This document shows, one piece after another, positions 10,364-21,091 of a DNA stretch of 32,672 nt. A program made the translations under genes and the position numbers. Each line of letters opens with the position of its first letter. Position 1 is the stretch's first letter. The stretch is from Candidatus Omnitrophota bacterium (GTDB taxonomy: Bacteria; Ratteibacteria; UBA8468; B48-G9; JAFGKM01): the NCBI GenBank assembly GCA_023818745.1, contig JAMWBY010000003.1, positions 1 to 32,672 of the forward strand. The letters run 5' to 3'. The notes under the pieces are model-generated. The model saw only the letters and a program-made list of their open reading frames with translations. It made no database searches and had not been told where the DNA came from.

Positions 10364-11610
10364 AAAGTTCCCAAATTCCAGGAAGAAAGATATTTTTTTT
10401 GTTGTTCTGTTAAGGTATCTATCTTTATATTCATAGTTTCAAGTTTATATTTTGCTACCTGTTTATCTATTTCTTCAGGTACATCATAAACATTTATTTC
10501 AAGGGAAGGATTTTCTTTAAGATATTTTATTGATAAAAATTGATTTGCAAAACTCATATCCATAACTTCTGGAGGATGGCCTTCTGCACAGGCAAGATTT
10601 AAAAGGCGGCCTTCTCCAAGAATATATATTTTTTTACCATTTTTAAGTATATATTCATAAAGTCCATTTCTTATTCTTTTTTTATTTCTAGTATATTTTT
10701 CTATTTCATCCATTTTTATTTCTACATTAAAATGGCCTGAATTTCCAAGAATTACGCCATTTTTCATCATTTTTATTTCATTAATTGTTATAACTGATGT
10801 ATTTCCTGTTGCTGTAATGAATATATCTCCTAATTTACTTGCTTCTGATATTGGCATAACCCAAAATCCATCCATCACCGCTTCAAGTGCTTTTAAATGG
10901 TCAACTTCTACAATTATTACTCTTGCTCCCATACTTTTAAACCTCATTGCGATACCTTTTCCACACCAACCATAACCACAAACAACAACAATTTTTCCTG
11001 CTATTAAAATATTTGTTGCTCTTAATAATCCATCAATAGTAGACTGTCCTGTTCCATATCTATTGTCAAAGAGATATTTTGTTTTTGCATTGTTTACCGC
11101 AACGACAGGGAATTTTAAAAGTTTTTGTTTATGTAAATTTTTCAAACGAATAACTCCTGTTGTTGTTTCTTCTGTTGCACCTATAATTTTTTTTCTATAG
11201 TTTTCTTTTTGATGAAGAAATGTTATTAAATCTCCACCATCATCTATTACAAAATGAGGCAATCTTTTTCCAACTTCTTCAATATTTCTGTAATATTCTT
11301 TACTTGATTCACCTCTTTTTCCAAAAACAGATATTCCATTTTTAACTAAATATGCTGCAACTTCATCCTGAGTACTTAAAGGATTTGAAGCACATAATGA
11401 TACCTCTGCACCTGCTTGTTTAAAATTCATTACTAAATTTGCAGTTTCAGAAGTTATATGTAAACAGGCACCAATTTTATATCCTTTAAAAATTTTATTT
11501 TTTGAATATAATTTTCTTAATTTTTCAATAACAGGCATATGATTTAATGCCCATATAACTTTCTTTTCTCCCTCTCTAAACAATTTTATATCTTTTATTG
11601 AATATTCCAT
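10360..11610 (-). CDS. ahcY: Adenosylhomocysteinase
   Basis: 416 aa; YKIGACLHITSETANL, NNAKTKYLFDNRYGTGQSTIDGLLRATN, CGYGWCGKGIA, LACAEGHPPEVMDMSFANQ. Confidence 0.97.
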   Translation of the reverse strand: MEYSIKDIKLFREGEKKVIWALNHMPVIEKLRKLYSKNKIFKGYKIGACLHITSETANLVMNFKQAGAEVSLCASNPLSTQDEVAAYLVKNGISVFGKRGESSKEYYRNIEEVGKRLPHFVIDDGGDLITFLHQKENYRKKIIGATEETTTGVIRLKNLHKQKLLKFPVVAVNNAKTKYLFDNRYGTGQSTIDGLLRATNILIAGKIVVVCGYGWCGKGIAMRFKSMGARVIIVEVDHLKALEAVMDGFWVMPISEASKLGDIFITATGNTSVITINEIKMMKNGVILGNSGHFNVEIKMDEIEKYTRNKKRIRNGLYEYILKNGKKIYILGEGRLLNLACAEGHPPEVMDMSFANQFLSIKYLKENPSLEINVYDVPEEIDKQVAKYKLETMNIKIDTLTEQQKKYLSSWNLGTL

Positions 11611-12750
11611 TTATTTTATATTTTTTATAAAAATTTCTTTTGAATCAATTTTCTCCCATGTAAAATCATCGTCATTTCTTCCGAAATGTCCATAGCAAGC
11701 AGTTTTTTTATATATTGGTCTTAATAAATCAAGTTTTTTTATAATACCTCTTGGTGATAAATCAAAATTTTCTTTAATTATTTTTTCTATTTGGTTATCT
11801 GGTATTATTCCAGTTCCATATGTATTAACCATTAAAGAGACCGGTTCTGCTTGTCCTATTACATATGCAATCTGAATTTCACATTTTTTAGCAATTCCCG
11901 AAGCAATAATGTTTTTCGCTAAATATCTTGCCATATATGAACCAGATCTGTCAACTTTTGTAGGGTCTTTTCCAGAAAAGCAACCACCACCATGTTTCCC
12001 AAATCCTCCATAAGTATCAACTATAATTTTTCTTCCAGTAACGCCTGTATCTGCTACTGGTCCGCCAATAATAAAACTACCTGTTGGATTTATAAAAATT
12101 TTCATATTTTTACTTTGTAATTCTTTTGGAATTACATAGTTTATTACATATTCTATCATATCCTCTCTAATTTTGTTTAAAGAAACATCTGGATTATGTT
12201 GAGCAGAAATAACTACATTTTCCACACTTACAGGTTTGCCATCTTCATAGAGAACAGTAACTTGTGATTTTCCATCTGGGCGTAAATAATTAACAATTTT
12301 TTTCTTTCGTATTTCAGCAAGGCGCATAACTAATTTATGTGAAAGAATAATTGGTAAAGGCATCAATTCAGGAGTTTCATCCGTTGCATATCCAAACATC
12401 ATTCCTTGATCTCCAGCTCCACCTTTATCCACTCCAATTGCTATTTCAGGCGCCTGTTCCTGTATGGAGGTGATAATTCCAACCGATTCATAGTGGAATC
12501 CATAGGATGGTTCTGTATAACCAACCTCTTTTAATAAATTTCTTGCAACTTCAGGAATGTCAACATAACCAGTTGTAGTTATTTCACCTGCTACAAATAT
12601 TAATCCCCTTGTAGTCAATGTTTCACATGCAACTCTTCCATTTTTATCCTGTTTTAAAACCTCGTCAAGTATAACATCAGAGATTTGGTCACATATTTTA
12701 TCTGGATGTCCTTCACAAACAGATTCTGAAGTAAAAAGGTATTTGTTCAC
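11611..12750 (-). CDS. metK: S-adenosylmethionine synthetase
   Basis: 379 aa; [72 protein letters not shown]. Confidence 0.98.
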   Translation of the reverse strand: MNKYLFTSESVCEGHPDKICDQISDVILDEVLKQDKNGRVACETLTTRGLIFVAGEITTTGYVDIPEVARNLLKEVGYTEPSYGFHYESVGIITSIQEQAPEIAIGVDKGGAGDQGMMFGYATDETPELMPLPIILSHKLVMRLAEIRKKKIVNYLRPDGKSQVTVLYEDGKPVSVENVVISAQHNPDVSLNKIREDMIEYVINYVIPKELQSKNMKIFINPTGSFIIGGPVADTGVTGRKIIVDTYGGFGKHGGGCFSGKDPTKVDRSGSYMARYLAKNIIASGIAKKCEIQIAYVIGQAEPVSLMVNTYGTGIIPDNQIEKIIKENFDLSPRGIIKKLDLLRPIYKKTACYGHFGRNDDDFTWEKIDSKEIFIKNIK

Positions 12751-13784
12751 TATCTACCTCCTTTTTGTAATTCTTCTTTCAAAATATTTATTTCTTTTAT
12801 TTCTGTTGGGTTTACTTTATTTAAAATTCCAAGATAAAAACTTACCCAATCCCCAAGAATTATTAAGTAAAGCAATTTTTCAAAAAGTGTATCTCCTTTC
12901 AGTTTAATTTTTAATACCTGATTTATTTTATTTGAAATTATTTTTTCAGTTATTTCAATTCTTTTCCTGACTCTTTCATTTTCCATATCAGAAATTATAA
13001 ATAAAACAACTATATTTTTTATAAACCATTTAGGGAAATTGAAAGACATTATTTCATTATGGTTCATTTCAGGTAAAACATTTATAAAAGAAAAACTTTT
13101 AGAGTTTTCTGCAATTTGGGTTTTCCATCTTAAAATTCCTGGATAAAATCTATTTTCAGAATAAATAATAGGAACTTTCTTATAAAAATTTTCAGCAATT
13201 TGTATTGCGAGATTACTTTCTTTTTCAGGTAGAAATTCATCAACCCACTTTTTTAATTTTTCAAAAAATTTATTTTCAAGTTCAGGCAATATTTTTAAAT
13301 TTACAAAAAATTTATAAACAGGTAAGAGTAAATATCCAAGTGCACATCTTGGAGGCATTCCAGAAGGTATTTTTATTAAAGGAATTCCATCATTTTTACA
13401 CATTTTTTCTATTTCTCCATTACTTGAAACACATAGCATTATACTGGATTTTTTTCTACTTAATTTATAAATATTCACTGTTTCTTCTGTATTTCCTGAA
13501 TAACTCTCAACTACAACTAAACTTTCATTATCCACAAAAGAAGGAAGAGAATAATCTCTTATACAGAATACAGGAATATTACCTGTTTCTTCAATAATAG
13601 TTTTAATTATATCTCCACTTATCGCAGAACCCCCCATACCTGTAAATATTACTTTTTTAAAATTTTTTTTGATAGATGGTATTTTGAAATTATAACCATT
13701 TGAACAATGTTTAGGAAAATCTTTAAGTAATGAAAGCATATCATTTTTATCATATTTAAGAATTAACTTTTTTGAACATTTCAT
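12750..13784 (-). CDS. SIS-domain bifunctional phosphoglucose/phosphomannose isomerase
   Basis: 344 aa; [48 protein letters not shown]. Confidence 0.9.
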   Translation of the reverse strand: MKCSKKLILKYDKNDMLSLLKDFPKHCSNGYNFKIPSIKKNFKKVIFTGMGGSAISGDIIKTIIEETGNIPVFCIRDYSLPSFVDNESLVVVESYSGNTEETVNIYKLSRKKSSIMLCVSSNGEIEKMCKNDGIPLIKIPSGMPPRCALGYLLLPVYKFFVNLKILPELENKFFEKLKKWVDEFLPEKESNLAIQIAENFYKKVPIIYSENRFYPGILRWKTQIAENSKSFSFINVLPEMNHNEIMSFNFPKWFIKNIVVLFIISDMENERVRKRIEITEKIISNKINQVLKIKLKGDTLFEKLLYLIILGDWVSFYLGILNKVNPTEIKEINILKEELQKGGR

Positions 13785-13797
13785 TTCTTAACTCCTT

Positions 13798-15510
13798 TTA
13801 ATTCAAGTTTTTTTTGAGAAAATCAATAATCTTTTCATGAGAATTAAAACTTAAAACTTTTTGAGTAATTTCTTTAATTTTTGAATAATAGTTTTTTATA
13901 ATTTTTTCTTTTACCAGAGGTATTGCTACAGGTGCCATACTTAATTCATCTATACCCAACCCAATTAATAGACATGCTATTTCTGGAATAGAAGCCATTT
14001 CTCCACATATTCCGACTTTTATATTATTCTTTTTAGCATTTTCAATAGTTAATTTTATAAGTTTTAAAATAGAAGGATGGCATGGTTTATATAGATAAGA
14101 TAATTTTTCATTGACTCTGTCAATTGCAAGAGTATATTGAATTAAGTCATTAGAGCCGATACTGAAGAAATCTACTTCTTTAGCAAGTTCATCTGAAATT
14201 ATAACAGCGGAAGGAGTTTCAATCATAATCCCTATTTCAATATTTTCTTTAAATTTTTCTCCACCTTTTCTTAATTTATCTTTTGCAATTTCAATTATTT
14301 TTTTTGTTTCAATAACTTCTTCTTTTGTTGTAATCATAGGAAACATAACTTTTAAATTTCCATAATAACTCGCTCTTAAGATTGCTTTTAATTGGGTTAA
14401 AAAAATATCTCTTTTTTCAAGACAAAATCTTATTCCTCTTAACCCAAGAAATGAGTTTAATTCTACAGGGCCTTCAAAAGCAGAAATGAATTTATCTCCA
14501 CCTACATCAATTGTTCTTATAGTAATTGGTTTACCATTCATTTTTTCAATTATTTTTTTATATGAATAAAATTGTTCTTCTTCTGATGGTAAATCTTTTC
14601 TTTTTAAGTATAGATATTCAGTTCTGAAAAGACCTATTCCATCAGCACCATATTTTAAAACTGCATCTACTTCTTCTGGAAGTTCAATATTGGCATATAA
14701 TTCAACTTTTTTTCCATCAAGTGTTAAAGCTTCTTTATTTTTTAATAAATATATTTTCTTTTTAGATTGAGCGATCTTTTTTTCTTTTTGTTTTATCTTT
14801 TCAATTTCAGAAGAAGTTGGATTTATAATTATAATTCCTTCATATCCATCAATCAATAAAGTATCATCTTCTTTAATTTTCTCCATTGCATTGTTAACAC
14901 CAACGACTGCCGGAATTTCAAGTGCTTTTGCTATTATAGTTGTATGAGATGTTTCTGTTCCAACACATGTAATAAAACCCTTTACATATTTTTTTTCTAA
15001 TAAGGAAACTGTTTGAGTTGGAGAAAGGTCATTTGCAACTATAATAATATTTTCTAATGTTTTTGTTTCTTTCTTTTTTTCACTTAGATTTAAAATTATT
15101 TTTTCAAAAATATCAAAAATCTCTTTTTCTCTACTTTTTAAAAAATCACTTTTGAAAAAGTTTTTATTTAAATTTGTTATGAATTTTTTTAATGCGGTCT
15201 CTGCAGAGACGTTTTCCTTTCTTATTATCTTCTCAATTTCTTCCAGAAGATTTTTATCTTTAAGGATTGAAATGTAAAAACTGAAAATTTCAGAATATTC
15301 TTTACCTGCAATTTTTTCTGTTGTTTCTTTAATTTTTAAAATTTCTTCTTCTGTTTTTTGAATACTCTTATAAAACCTATTTATTTCTTCAACTATTTTT
15401 CCACTTTTTATTTTCTTGCTTTCAAAAAATGAGAAAAAATCATCTCTTATTTTATTTGCTTTCCCAATACCTATTCCTGGTGAGGCAGGAAAACCTTTTA
15501 ATTTTCTCAT
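13798..15510 (-). CDS. ptsI: Phosphoenolpyruvate-protein phosphotransferase (PTS enzyme I)
   Basis: 570 aa; GTETSHTTIIAKALEIPAVVG active-site region, GADGIGLFRTEYLYL, LGLRGIRFCL, GICGEMASIPE. Confidence 0.95.
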   Translation of the reverse strand: MRKLKGFPASPGIGIGKANKIRDDFFSFFESKKIKSGKIVEEINRFYKSIQKTEEEILKIKETTEKIAGKEYSEIFSFYISILKDKNLLEEIEKIIRKENVSAETALKKFITNLNKNFFKSDFLKSREKEIFDIFEKIILNLSEKKKETKTLENIIIVANDLSPTQTVSLLEKKYVKGFITCVGTETSHTTIIAKALEIPAVVGVNNAMEKIKEDDTLLIDGYEGIIIINPTSSEIEKIKQKEKKIAQSKKKIYLLKNKEALTLDGKKVELYANIELPEEVDAVLKYGADGIGLFRTEYLYLKRKDLPSEEEQFYSYKKIIEKMNGKPITIRTIDVGGDKFISAFEGPVELNSFLGLRGIRFCLEKRDIFLTQLKAILRASYYGNLKVMFPMITTKEEVIETKKIIEIAKDKLRKGGEKFKENIEIGIMIETPSAVIISDELAKEVDFFSIGSNDLIQYTLAIDRVNEKLSYLYKPCHPSILKLIKLTIENAKKNNIKVGICGEMASIPEIACLLIGLGIDELSMAPVAIPLVKEKIIKNYYSKIKEITQKVLSFNSHEKIIDFLKKNLN

Positions 15511-15511
15511 T

Positions 15512-15985
15512 TTAAGCTAAATTATTTAACTTTTCTTCTTCTTCTTTAATTATTTTTAATGCTTCAGATGGTGTTTTAGAATTTCTTAAAGAAGTTCTAA
15601 AAGTTTTATCCTTAAGAAGACGTGCTATTTTGGCTAATGTTTTTAAATGTTCTCCTATTGATTTTGTAGGAGCAAGAACAAGAAATATAATGTATACTGG
15701 TTCTCCATCAAGAGAATCAAAATCAACCCCATTTTTAGAAATTCCAAGAGCGCATACAATATCATTAATTTGTTCTGTTTTAGCATGTGGTATAGCAATG
15801 CCCTGACCAATACCAGTGGAACCAAGTTTTTCTCTCTCCATCACAGTTTCTAAAATTTTTTCCCCCTCCTTTAAATACCCATTTTTTTCAAGTAGGTCTA
15901 TAAGTGCTTTTAAACTACCTTTCTTATCTCTACTTTTTAAATTTATTATTATCGAGTCCTCTTTCAAATAATCTATAATTTTCAT
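15512..15985 (-). CDS. ptsN: PTS EIIA, fructose/nitrogen-regulatory (PtsN-like) domain
   Basis: 157 aa; MEREKLGSTGIGQGIAIPHAKTEQI with the phospho-accepting His; IIFLVLAPTKSIGEHLKTLAKIARLL. Confidence 0.88.
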   Translation of the reverse strand: MKIIDYLKEDSIIINLKSRDKKGSLKALIDLLEKNGYLKEGEKILETVMEREKLGSTGIGQGIAIPHAKTEQINDIVCALGISKNGVDFDSLDGEPVYIIFLVLAPTKSIGEHLKTLAKIARLLKDKTFRTSLRNSKTPSEALKIIKEEEEKLNNLA

Positions 15986-16278
15986 TTTCCCTCCTTTTTG
16001 TTTACAATTTTTTCATGTGTTTTTCTTACTTTCTCCTTTGTTCTATCAAGAAGAATTTCAACACTTTTATTTAAATCTTTATTCTTTTCCTTCAAAAAAA
16101 CTTTTAAATTTTTAGAATGCAGATAAATTTCAGTTAAAAATATAGAACCATCTTTTTTAATATAGAACTCTGCATATCCACTGTCAAAAATAAATTTTTG
16201 TAATTTTTCTATTTTTTCTTTTATATAATTCTCAAAAAGTTTGTCTATTTTTACTTCTGAATAGATTTTAATATCCAT
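15982..16278 (-). CDS. hpf: Short-form ribosome hibernation promotion factor/RaiA-like protein
   Basis: 98 aa; compact HPF-like beta-alpha pattern, position immediately before a PtsN-like gene as in proteobacterial hpf-ptsN loci. Confidence 0.75.
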   Translation of the reverse strand: MDIKIYSEVKIDKLFENYIKEKIEKLQKFIFDSGYAEFYIKKDGSIFLTEIYLHSKNLKVFLKEKNKDLNKSVEILLDRTKEKVRKTHEKIVNKKEGK

Positions 16279-16291
16279 TTTTTTCTCCTTC

Positions 16292-17188
16292 TTAAAATTC
16301 TGACAGATTTTTTACAATGAAATTTGGAAAATAAAACTTTAAAATTTCTCTGTAATTAAATCCTTCTTCTGCCATTTTTTTTGCTCCATATTGACACAAA
16401 CCGACTCCATGTCCATAACCTTGCCCTTTAAAAATGATAGCATTGCCTATATCTTCAATTTCAAACATAGTACTTGGAATTATATAAGGATTATTAAAAC
16501 TTACTTTTGTCTTTTCATTTACTTTAAGTCTAAACTTATGTCCACTTAATTCATTTATTTTATCATTTTTATCTATAATGTGCAAAATTTTTATTCTACC
16601 GCTTTTGTCTCTCTCAATTACTTCTAATTTTTTTATCTGTATTCCTAAAATTTCTGACAAATATTTTTTTGTCAATGTCTTTTTCCATCTTAAATAGGGA
16701 CTGTCTTTACAATAATAGTCAACAATTGAAATGTTGTAAGGATAAATTCCTCCCCAGACATCCGAAGGATTTGCCGTATAACCTCCAGAACAAGCATGAA
16801 AGAATACAGGAACTATTTTTTCATCATGGGTTACAATAATTTCTCCTCTTGTTTCATTAACTAACTTTTTTATTTTCTCACTTTTACAATCTTCAAAAAC
16901 CTGATGATATATTGAATTTTCAATATCATAAAAACTATTTTTTTTTGTTTGCATCTTCCATATTAAATATGTTCTTGAAACTACTGCCTGTGCTTTTAAT
17001 GATTCTTCTGGCCATTTTTCTCCCATTTCTTTTGATACAACTCCAGCGATGTAATTTTCTAACTCAACTTTTTTAAAAACATTTCCATCAAGAAATTTTA
17101 CATATAATTCATTTTGAGAAAATCCAATCCAGATTAAAGTTAGGAAAATGCTAATTACCAGATTTTTCTTCAGGGTAAATTTCAACAT
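16292..17188 (-). CDS. SpoIID/LytB domain protein
   Basis: 298 aa; signal peptide; LENYIAGVVSKEMGEKWPEESLKAQAVVSRTYLIWKM; FFHACSGGYTANPSDVWGG; GQGYGHGVGLCQYGAKKMAEEG. Confidence 0.93.
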   Translation of the reverse strand: MLKFTLKKNLVISIFLTLIWIGFSQNELYVKFLDGNVFKKVELENYIAGVVSKEMGEKWPEESLKAQAVVSRTYLIWKMQTKKNSFYDIENSIYHQVFEDCKSEKIKKLVNETRGEIIVTHDEKIVPVFFHACSGGYTANPSDVWGGIYPYNISIVDYYCKDSPYLRWKKTLTKKYLSEILGIQIKKLEVIERDKSGRIKILHIIDKNDKINELSGHKFRLKVNEKTKVSFNNPYIIPSTMFEIEDIGNAIIFKGQGYGHGVGLCQYGAKKMAEEGFNYREILKFYFPNFIVKNLSEF

Positions 17189-17723
17189 TTACATTCCCTT
17201 TAATTTCTATTGTATTTTTTTCAATATTGTAAATAATTCTTTCACCAGAAAATGTATTTTTCCCTCTTTTAATTAAAGGTTTTTCTTCAAAAATCATTTC
17301 TTTTTTGCTGTCAATATATGTTAATTTTCCACATGAAATTTCCATTGTTATTTTTTCTTCTTTTTTGTCTTTATACAAAATTGAAACTTTTCCTGTAATA
17401 ATTATCTCTTTAATTCTTTGTGTGTCAGGGTCTACTTTTATTTCTCCTTTTCCCCCTTTGTCAGTTTTTATTTCAATTATTTCAGAGGATGTTTTAAGAG
17501 AAAAAGAAGGAGAAGAAATTTTAACATCTTTATTTTCAGCGATTTCAGCACTTTCTCCATTTAAAGTGATTGAAAAATCTTGAGAAAATTGTTTTAAAGA
17601 AAATTTTTTTATTCTTTCTTCATTAATAAGAACATTTTTTTCTTCTTTTTTACTGCAATTGGTAAAAATATTTGAAATAAAAACGATAGCAAAAATCAAT
17701 AGGTATTTAATTAAGTTTTTCAT
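17151..17723 (-). CDS. LptC/LptA (OstA-like) LPS-export periplasmic lipoprotein candidate
   Basis: 190 aa; N-terminal signal with lipobox-like IFTNC; repeated beta-strand pattern (ISCGKLTYIDSKKEMIFEEKPLIKRGKNTFSGERIIYNIEKNTIEIKGNVNV) typical of the OstA/LptA/LptC fold. Confidence 0.72.
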   Translation of the reverse strand: MKNLIKYLLIFAIVFISNIFTNCSKKEEKNVLINEERIKKFSLKQFSQDFSITLNGESAEIAENKDVKISSPSFSLKTSSEIIEIKTDKGGKGEIKVDPDTQRIKEIIITGKVSILYKDKKEEKITMEISCGKLTYIDSKKEMIFEEKPLIKRGKNTFSGERIIYNIEKNTIEIKGNVNVEIYPEEKSGN

Positions 17724-17742
17724 TTGTTTACTTTTTATTTTA

Positions 17743-18078
17743 TTAACCAGGTGGCCACATCAATATTCTTCCACCCAAAAGATGGAAATGAATGTGGTCA
17801 ACGCTCTGTCCTGCATTTCTGTTCGTATTGATTACTATTCTATATCCTGATTCTTTAATTCCTTCTTTTTCTGCTATATCACATCCGATTTTTAACATTT
17901 TTCCAAGAAGTGTAATTTCATCTGTTTGGTATAATTTTGCAATATGTTTTTTAGGTATTATGAGGATATGAACTGGTGCTTGAGGATTTATATCTTTTAT
18001 ACATAGAACATCCTCATCCTCATAGACCTTTGCGCTTTTTATTTCACCATTTACAATTTTACAAAAAATACAATCCAT
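17743..18078 (-). CDS. HIT (histidine triad) nucleotide-binding protein, HinT-like
   Basis: 111 aa; MDCIFCKIVNGEIKSAKVYEDEDVLCIKDINPQAPVHILIIPKKHI; HIHFHLLGGRILMWPPG. Confidence 0.95.
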   Translation of the reverse strand: MDCIFCKIVNGEIKSAKVYEDEDVLCIKDINPQAPVHILIIPKKHIAKLYQTDEITLLGKMLKIGCDIAEKEGIKESGYRIVINTNRNAGQSVDHIHFHLLGGRILMWPPG

Positions 18079-18079
18079 T

Positions 18080-20053
18080 TCAAACTCCTTTTAATTTTTT
18101 GGGAATTTCTATTAAGTTATATGACTGAATTATATCTCCTTCTTGGAAATCATTAAAGTTGTTAATACCAATTCCGCATTCATTATTATATCCTACCTCA
18201 TTTACTGGGTCTTTAAATCTTTTTAAACTTGATAAAACTCCCTCAAAGATTATTTTCCCATTTCTTATAATTTTTACCTTTGTATTCCTTACAACTTTAC
18301 CATCAACTACAACACAACCAGCAATTACCATATCCTTTGACAATTTAAAAACTTTTTTTACAAGTGCCTGACCAATAAGTTCTTCTTTAATATCGGGTTC
18401 AAGCATCCCTTCTAATGCTCTTATAATATCGTCTCCGATATCATATATAATATCATAAGTTCTGATTTCAACATTCTCTTTTTTAGCAATTTCTTTTGCT
18501 TTTGGATCAATTTGAACTTTAAATCCAAGGACAATCCCATTTGAAGCAGAAGCAAGAAGAACGTCCGATTCACTTATAGGGCCTGTGCCAGAATGAATGA
18601 TATTAACTTTTACTTCATTTTGAGGGATTTTTTCTATTATATTTTTTATAGCATCTATTGAGTTATAGAAATCAGTTTTAAGAACAACGTTGAGTTCTTT
18701 TATATCTCCTTTTTTTATTTCTTCATATAGGTCCTTTAAAGTTAGTTTTCTTACTGGTATTACTTTACTTTTTTCTTTTTTCTTTTCTTCTATTATTTCT
18801 TTTGCTTCTTTTTCTGACTCAACCACTTTAAATTTTTCACCAGGAATAGCTACTTCATGTGCTCCAAGAATTTCCACAGGTGATGATGGACCTACTTTTT
18901 CTAATCTTTGGCCCCAGTCGTCAATTATTGCTCTTACCTTACCATATGTATGTCCTACGATAAAAGGGTCTCCTACTTTCAATTGGCCATTTTCAACAAT
19001 GATACTTATTACTGGACCTTTAAATCTATCAAGATATGATTCAATTACTGTTCCTTCCGCTCTACAATTTATTCTTGCTTTCAATTCAAGCATTTCTCCA
19101 AGTAGAAGTATCATTTCAAGAAGTTCATTTATACCTTCTCCTGTCAATCCAGAAACATTTACATAGATTGTATCTCCACCCCATTCCTCAGGAATGAGTC
19201 CATATTCAGAAAGTTGTTTTTTTATTTTTTCTGGATTAGCATTTGGTTTATCAATTTTATTTATTGCAACTATTATAGGTACTTTTGCTGATTTTGCATG
19301 GTTTAATGCTTCAATCGTTTGTGGTTTTATCCCTTCATCTGCTGCAACAACAAGGACTACAATATCAGTGACTTTTGCTCCCATCGCTCTCATTGCTGTA
19401 AATGCTTCATGTCCTGGCGTATCAAGAAAAACAATAGAACCTTCGGGTAAATTTACCTTATAAGCACCAATTTTTTGAGTTATCTGACCCACTTCTTTTT
19501 CCGCAATTCTACTATTTCTTATTTTATCAAGTATAGTTGTTTTGCCATGGTCCACATGTCCCATTATTGTTACAACTGGACACTTTGGTATAAATATAGG
19601 TTCTGGTTCTTTTTTTTCTTTTAATTCTTCAACTTTTTTCTCCTCTTTAAATATGGGAATAAAATTGAAATTTTCACATATTTTCTGAATAATATTTTTA
19701 TCAATTGTCTGATTTATGTTAGCAACAATTTTAATGCTTAATAGATATTTTAAAATTTCAGAAGAAGGAATTTTTATCTTTTTAGAAAGTTCTTTAACAT
19801 TTTCATTCCCTGTTAGAATTATTTCTTTTGGTATTCCTTCTATTTCTTCTTTTTTTGCTTCCTCTTTTTCTGCTGTTTCTGTTTCTTTGGGTTTTTTTAT
19901 TTTTTGTTTTTGAAAATAATCTTCAATTTTTGATAATTCAGTATCACTTAATGAACTTAAAATTTTTTTATCTTTAATACCGATTTTTTTTAATAATTCT
20001 AAAAATTCTTTTGTTGGAATCTTATATTTTTTTGATAATTCGTAAATTCTCAT
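18080..20053 (-). CDS. infB: Translation initiation factor IF-2
   Basis: 657 aa; [69 protein letters not shown]. Confidence 0.98.
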   Translation of the reverse strand: MRIYELSKKYKIPTKEFLELLKKIGIKDKKILSSLSDTELSKIEDYFQKQKIKKPKETETAEKEEAKKEEIEGIPKEIILTGNENVKELSKKIKIPSSEILKYLLSIKIVANINQTIDKNIIQKICENFNFIPIFKEEKKVEELKEKKEPEPIFIPKCPVVTIMGHVDHGKTTILDKIRNSRIAEKEVGQITQKIGAYKVNLPEGSIVFLDTPGHEAFTAMRAMGAKVTDIVVLVVAADEGIKPQTIEALNHAKSAKVPIIVAINKIDKPNANPEKIKKQLSEYGLIPEEWGGDTIYVNVSGLTGEGINELLEMILLLGEMLELKARINCRAEGTVIESYLDRFKGPVISIIVENGQLKVGDPFIVGHTYGKVRAIIDDWGQRLEKVGPSSPVEILGAHEVAIPGEKFKVVESEKEAKEIIEEKKKEKSKVIPVRKLTLKDLYEEIKKGDIKELNVVLKTDFYNSIDAIKNIIEKIPQNEVKVNIIHSGTGPISESDVLLASASNGIVLGFKVQIDPKAKEIAKKENVEIRTYDIIYDIGDDIIRALEGMLEPDIKEELIGQALVKKVFKLSKDMVIAGCVVVDGKVVRNTKVKIIRNGKIIFEGVLSSLKRFKDPVNEVGYNNECGIGINNFNDFQEGDIIQSYNLIEIPKKLKGV

Positions 20054-21021
20054 TTTGAAATATTTTCTTCCTTTTTATATTCTGAAACTTTGAAAACTTT
20101 AATATTCCAACCTGTTAATTTTGAAGCAAGGCGAACATTTTGTCCTTTTTTACCTATGGCAAGAAATAACTGGTCATCGTTAACTATCACAACCGCCTCT
20201 TTTTTCTCTTCATTAATTAAAACTTCTTTGGGTTGTGCCGGAGATAAAGAATTTTCAATAAATTTAATAATATCCTCATCCCAGCGAACTATTTCTATTT
20301 TTTCATTTCTCAATTCTTTTACAATATTTTTTATTCTATTTGCTTTATCTCCAATACAAGTTCCAACAGGGTCTATTTTTTCATTTTTAGAATAAACAGC
20401 CACCTTTGTTAAATCACCAGGGAATCTTGCAAGTGCTTTAATTTCTACAATTTTTTCTTTGATTTCAGGAATTTCATTTTCAAGCAATTTTCTAACAAAA
20501 TTGGGATGGGTTCTGGATAAAATTAACTGATAATTTCCTTTTGAAGGCGGCCTTACTTCAAGAAGATAACATCTTATTCCATCTCCTATTTTAAAGTGGT
20601 CATTTGGAAGTTTATGATGATATGGAAGAATTGCTTCTGCTTTACCTATGGTTACTATAATATTTTCATTTTCAAATCTTTCAACTCTTCCGCTCACAAT
20701 TTCACCTTCTAAATTTTTAAACTCATTATAAACTGTGTTTTTTTCTGCTTCCTTTATTTTCTGTATTAAGACGTGTCTTGCCGTTTGTGCTGCAATTCTT
20801 TCCCACTGGAAATTAGGAGGTGAAACCTCTTCCCCTTTTGCATTTATAAACTTTATTTCTCCTGTTTCAGAATCTATTTTAATTTTAATATGTTCTGGAA
20901 GTCCTGCCTTTTTTCTATAAACAGTTAAAAGTCCATCTTCAAGAGATTCTATCAAATAATGCCTTTCTATTCCTTTTTCTTTCTCCCAATATTCCAATAA
21001 AGCAACAATTTCCTTTTTCAT
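20050..21021 (-). CDS. nusA: Transcription termination/antitermination factor NusA (start revised to the third in-frame ATG)
   Basis: N-terminal domain, S1 and KH regions; DPVGTCIGDKANRIKNIVKEL.GEKIEIVRW-like segment (here RNEKIEIVRWDEDIIKFIENSLSPA), AIGKKGQNVRLASKLTGW. The supplied ORF runs to 21036, but the SD GGAGG lies inside that extension and is spaced 8 nt from the ATG at 21021-21019. Confidence 0.95.
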   Translation of the reverse strand: MKKEIVALLEYWEKEKGIERHYLIESLEDGLLTVYRKKAGLPEHIKIKIDSETGEIKFINAKGEEVSPPNFQWERIAAQTARHVLIQKIKEAEKNTVYNEFKNLEGEIVSGRVERFENENIIVTIGKAEAILPYHHKLPNDHFKIGDGIRCYLLEVRPPSKGNYQLILSRTHPNFVRKLLENEIPEIKEKIVEIKALARFPGDLTKVAVYSKNEKIDPVGTCIGDKANRIKNIVKELRNEKIEIVRWDEDIIKFIENSLSPAQPKEVLINEEKKEAVVIVNDDQLFLAIGKKGQNVRLASKLTGWNIKVFKVSEYKKEENISK

Positions 21022-21042
21022 TTCCATAACCTCCATATTTTA

Positions 21043-21071
21043 ATTTTATTTAATTTGCTTTCATCTGTCAA
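21043..21071 (-). promoter_or_regulatory. Near-consensus sigma70-type promoter for the nusA-to-rho gene run
   Basis: Minus strand TTGACA (21071-21066), 17-nt spacer, TAAAAT (21048-21043), followed by SD GGAGG (21034-21030). Confidence 0.75.
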
Positions 21072-21091
21072 GTAATGTAAACTTTTAAAAT

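Noticed and set aside
11611-12800. Possible SAM riboswitch before metK/ahcY
   Set aside because: metK overlaps the upstream isomerase gene by 1 nt and ahcY abuts metK, leaving no leader space.
13205-13597. 130-aa plus-strand ORF
   Set aside because: Antisense to the SIS-domain isomerase; Leu/Phe/Tyr-rich composition typical of antisense translation of AT-rich coding DNA.
18159-19913. Several plus-strand ORFs (70-158 aa) antisense to infB
   Set aside because: infB is unambiguous on the minus strand; the antisense products are Ser/Phe/Ile-rich without motifs.
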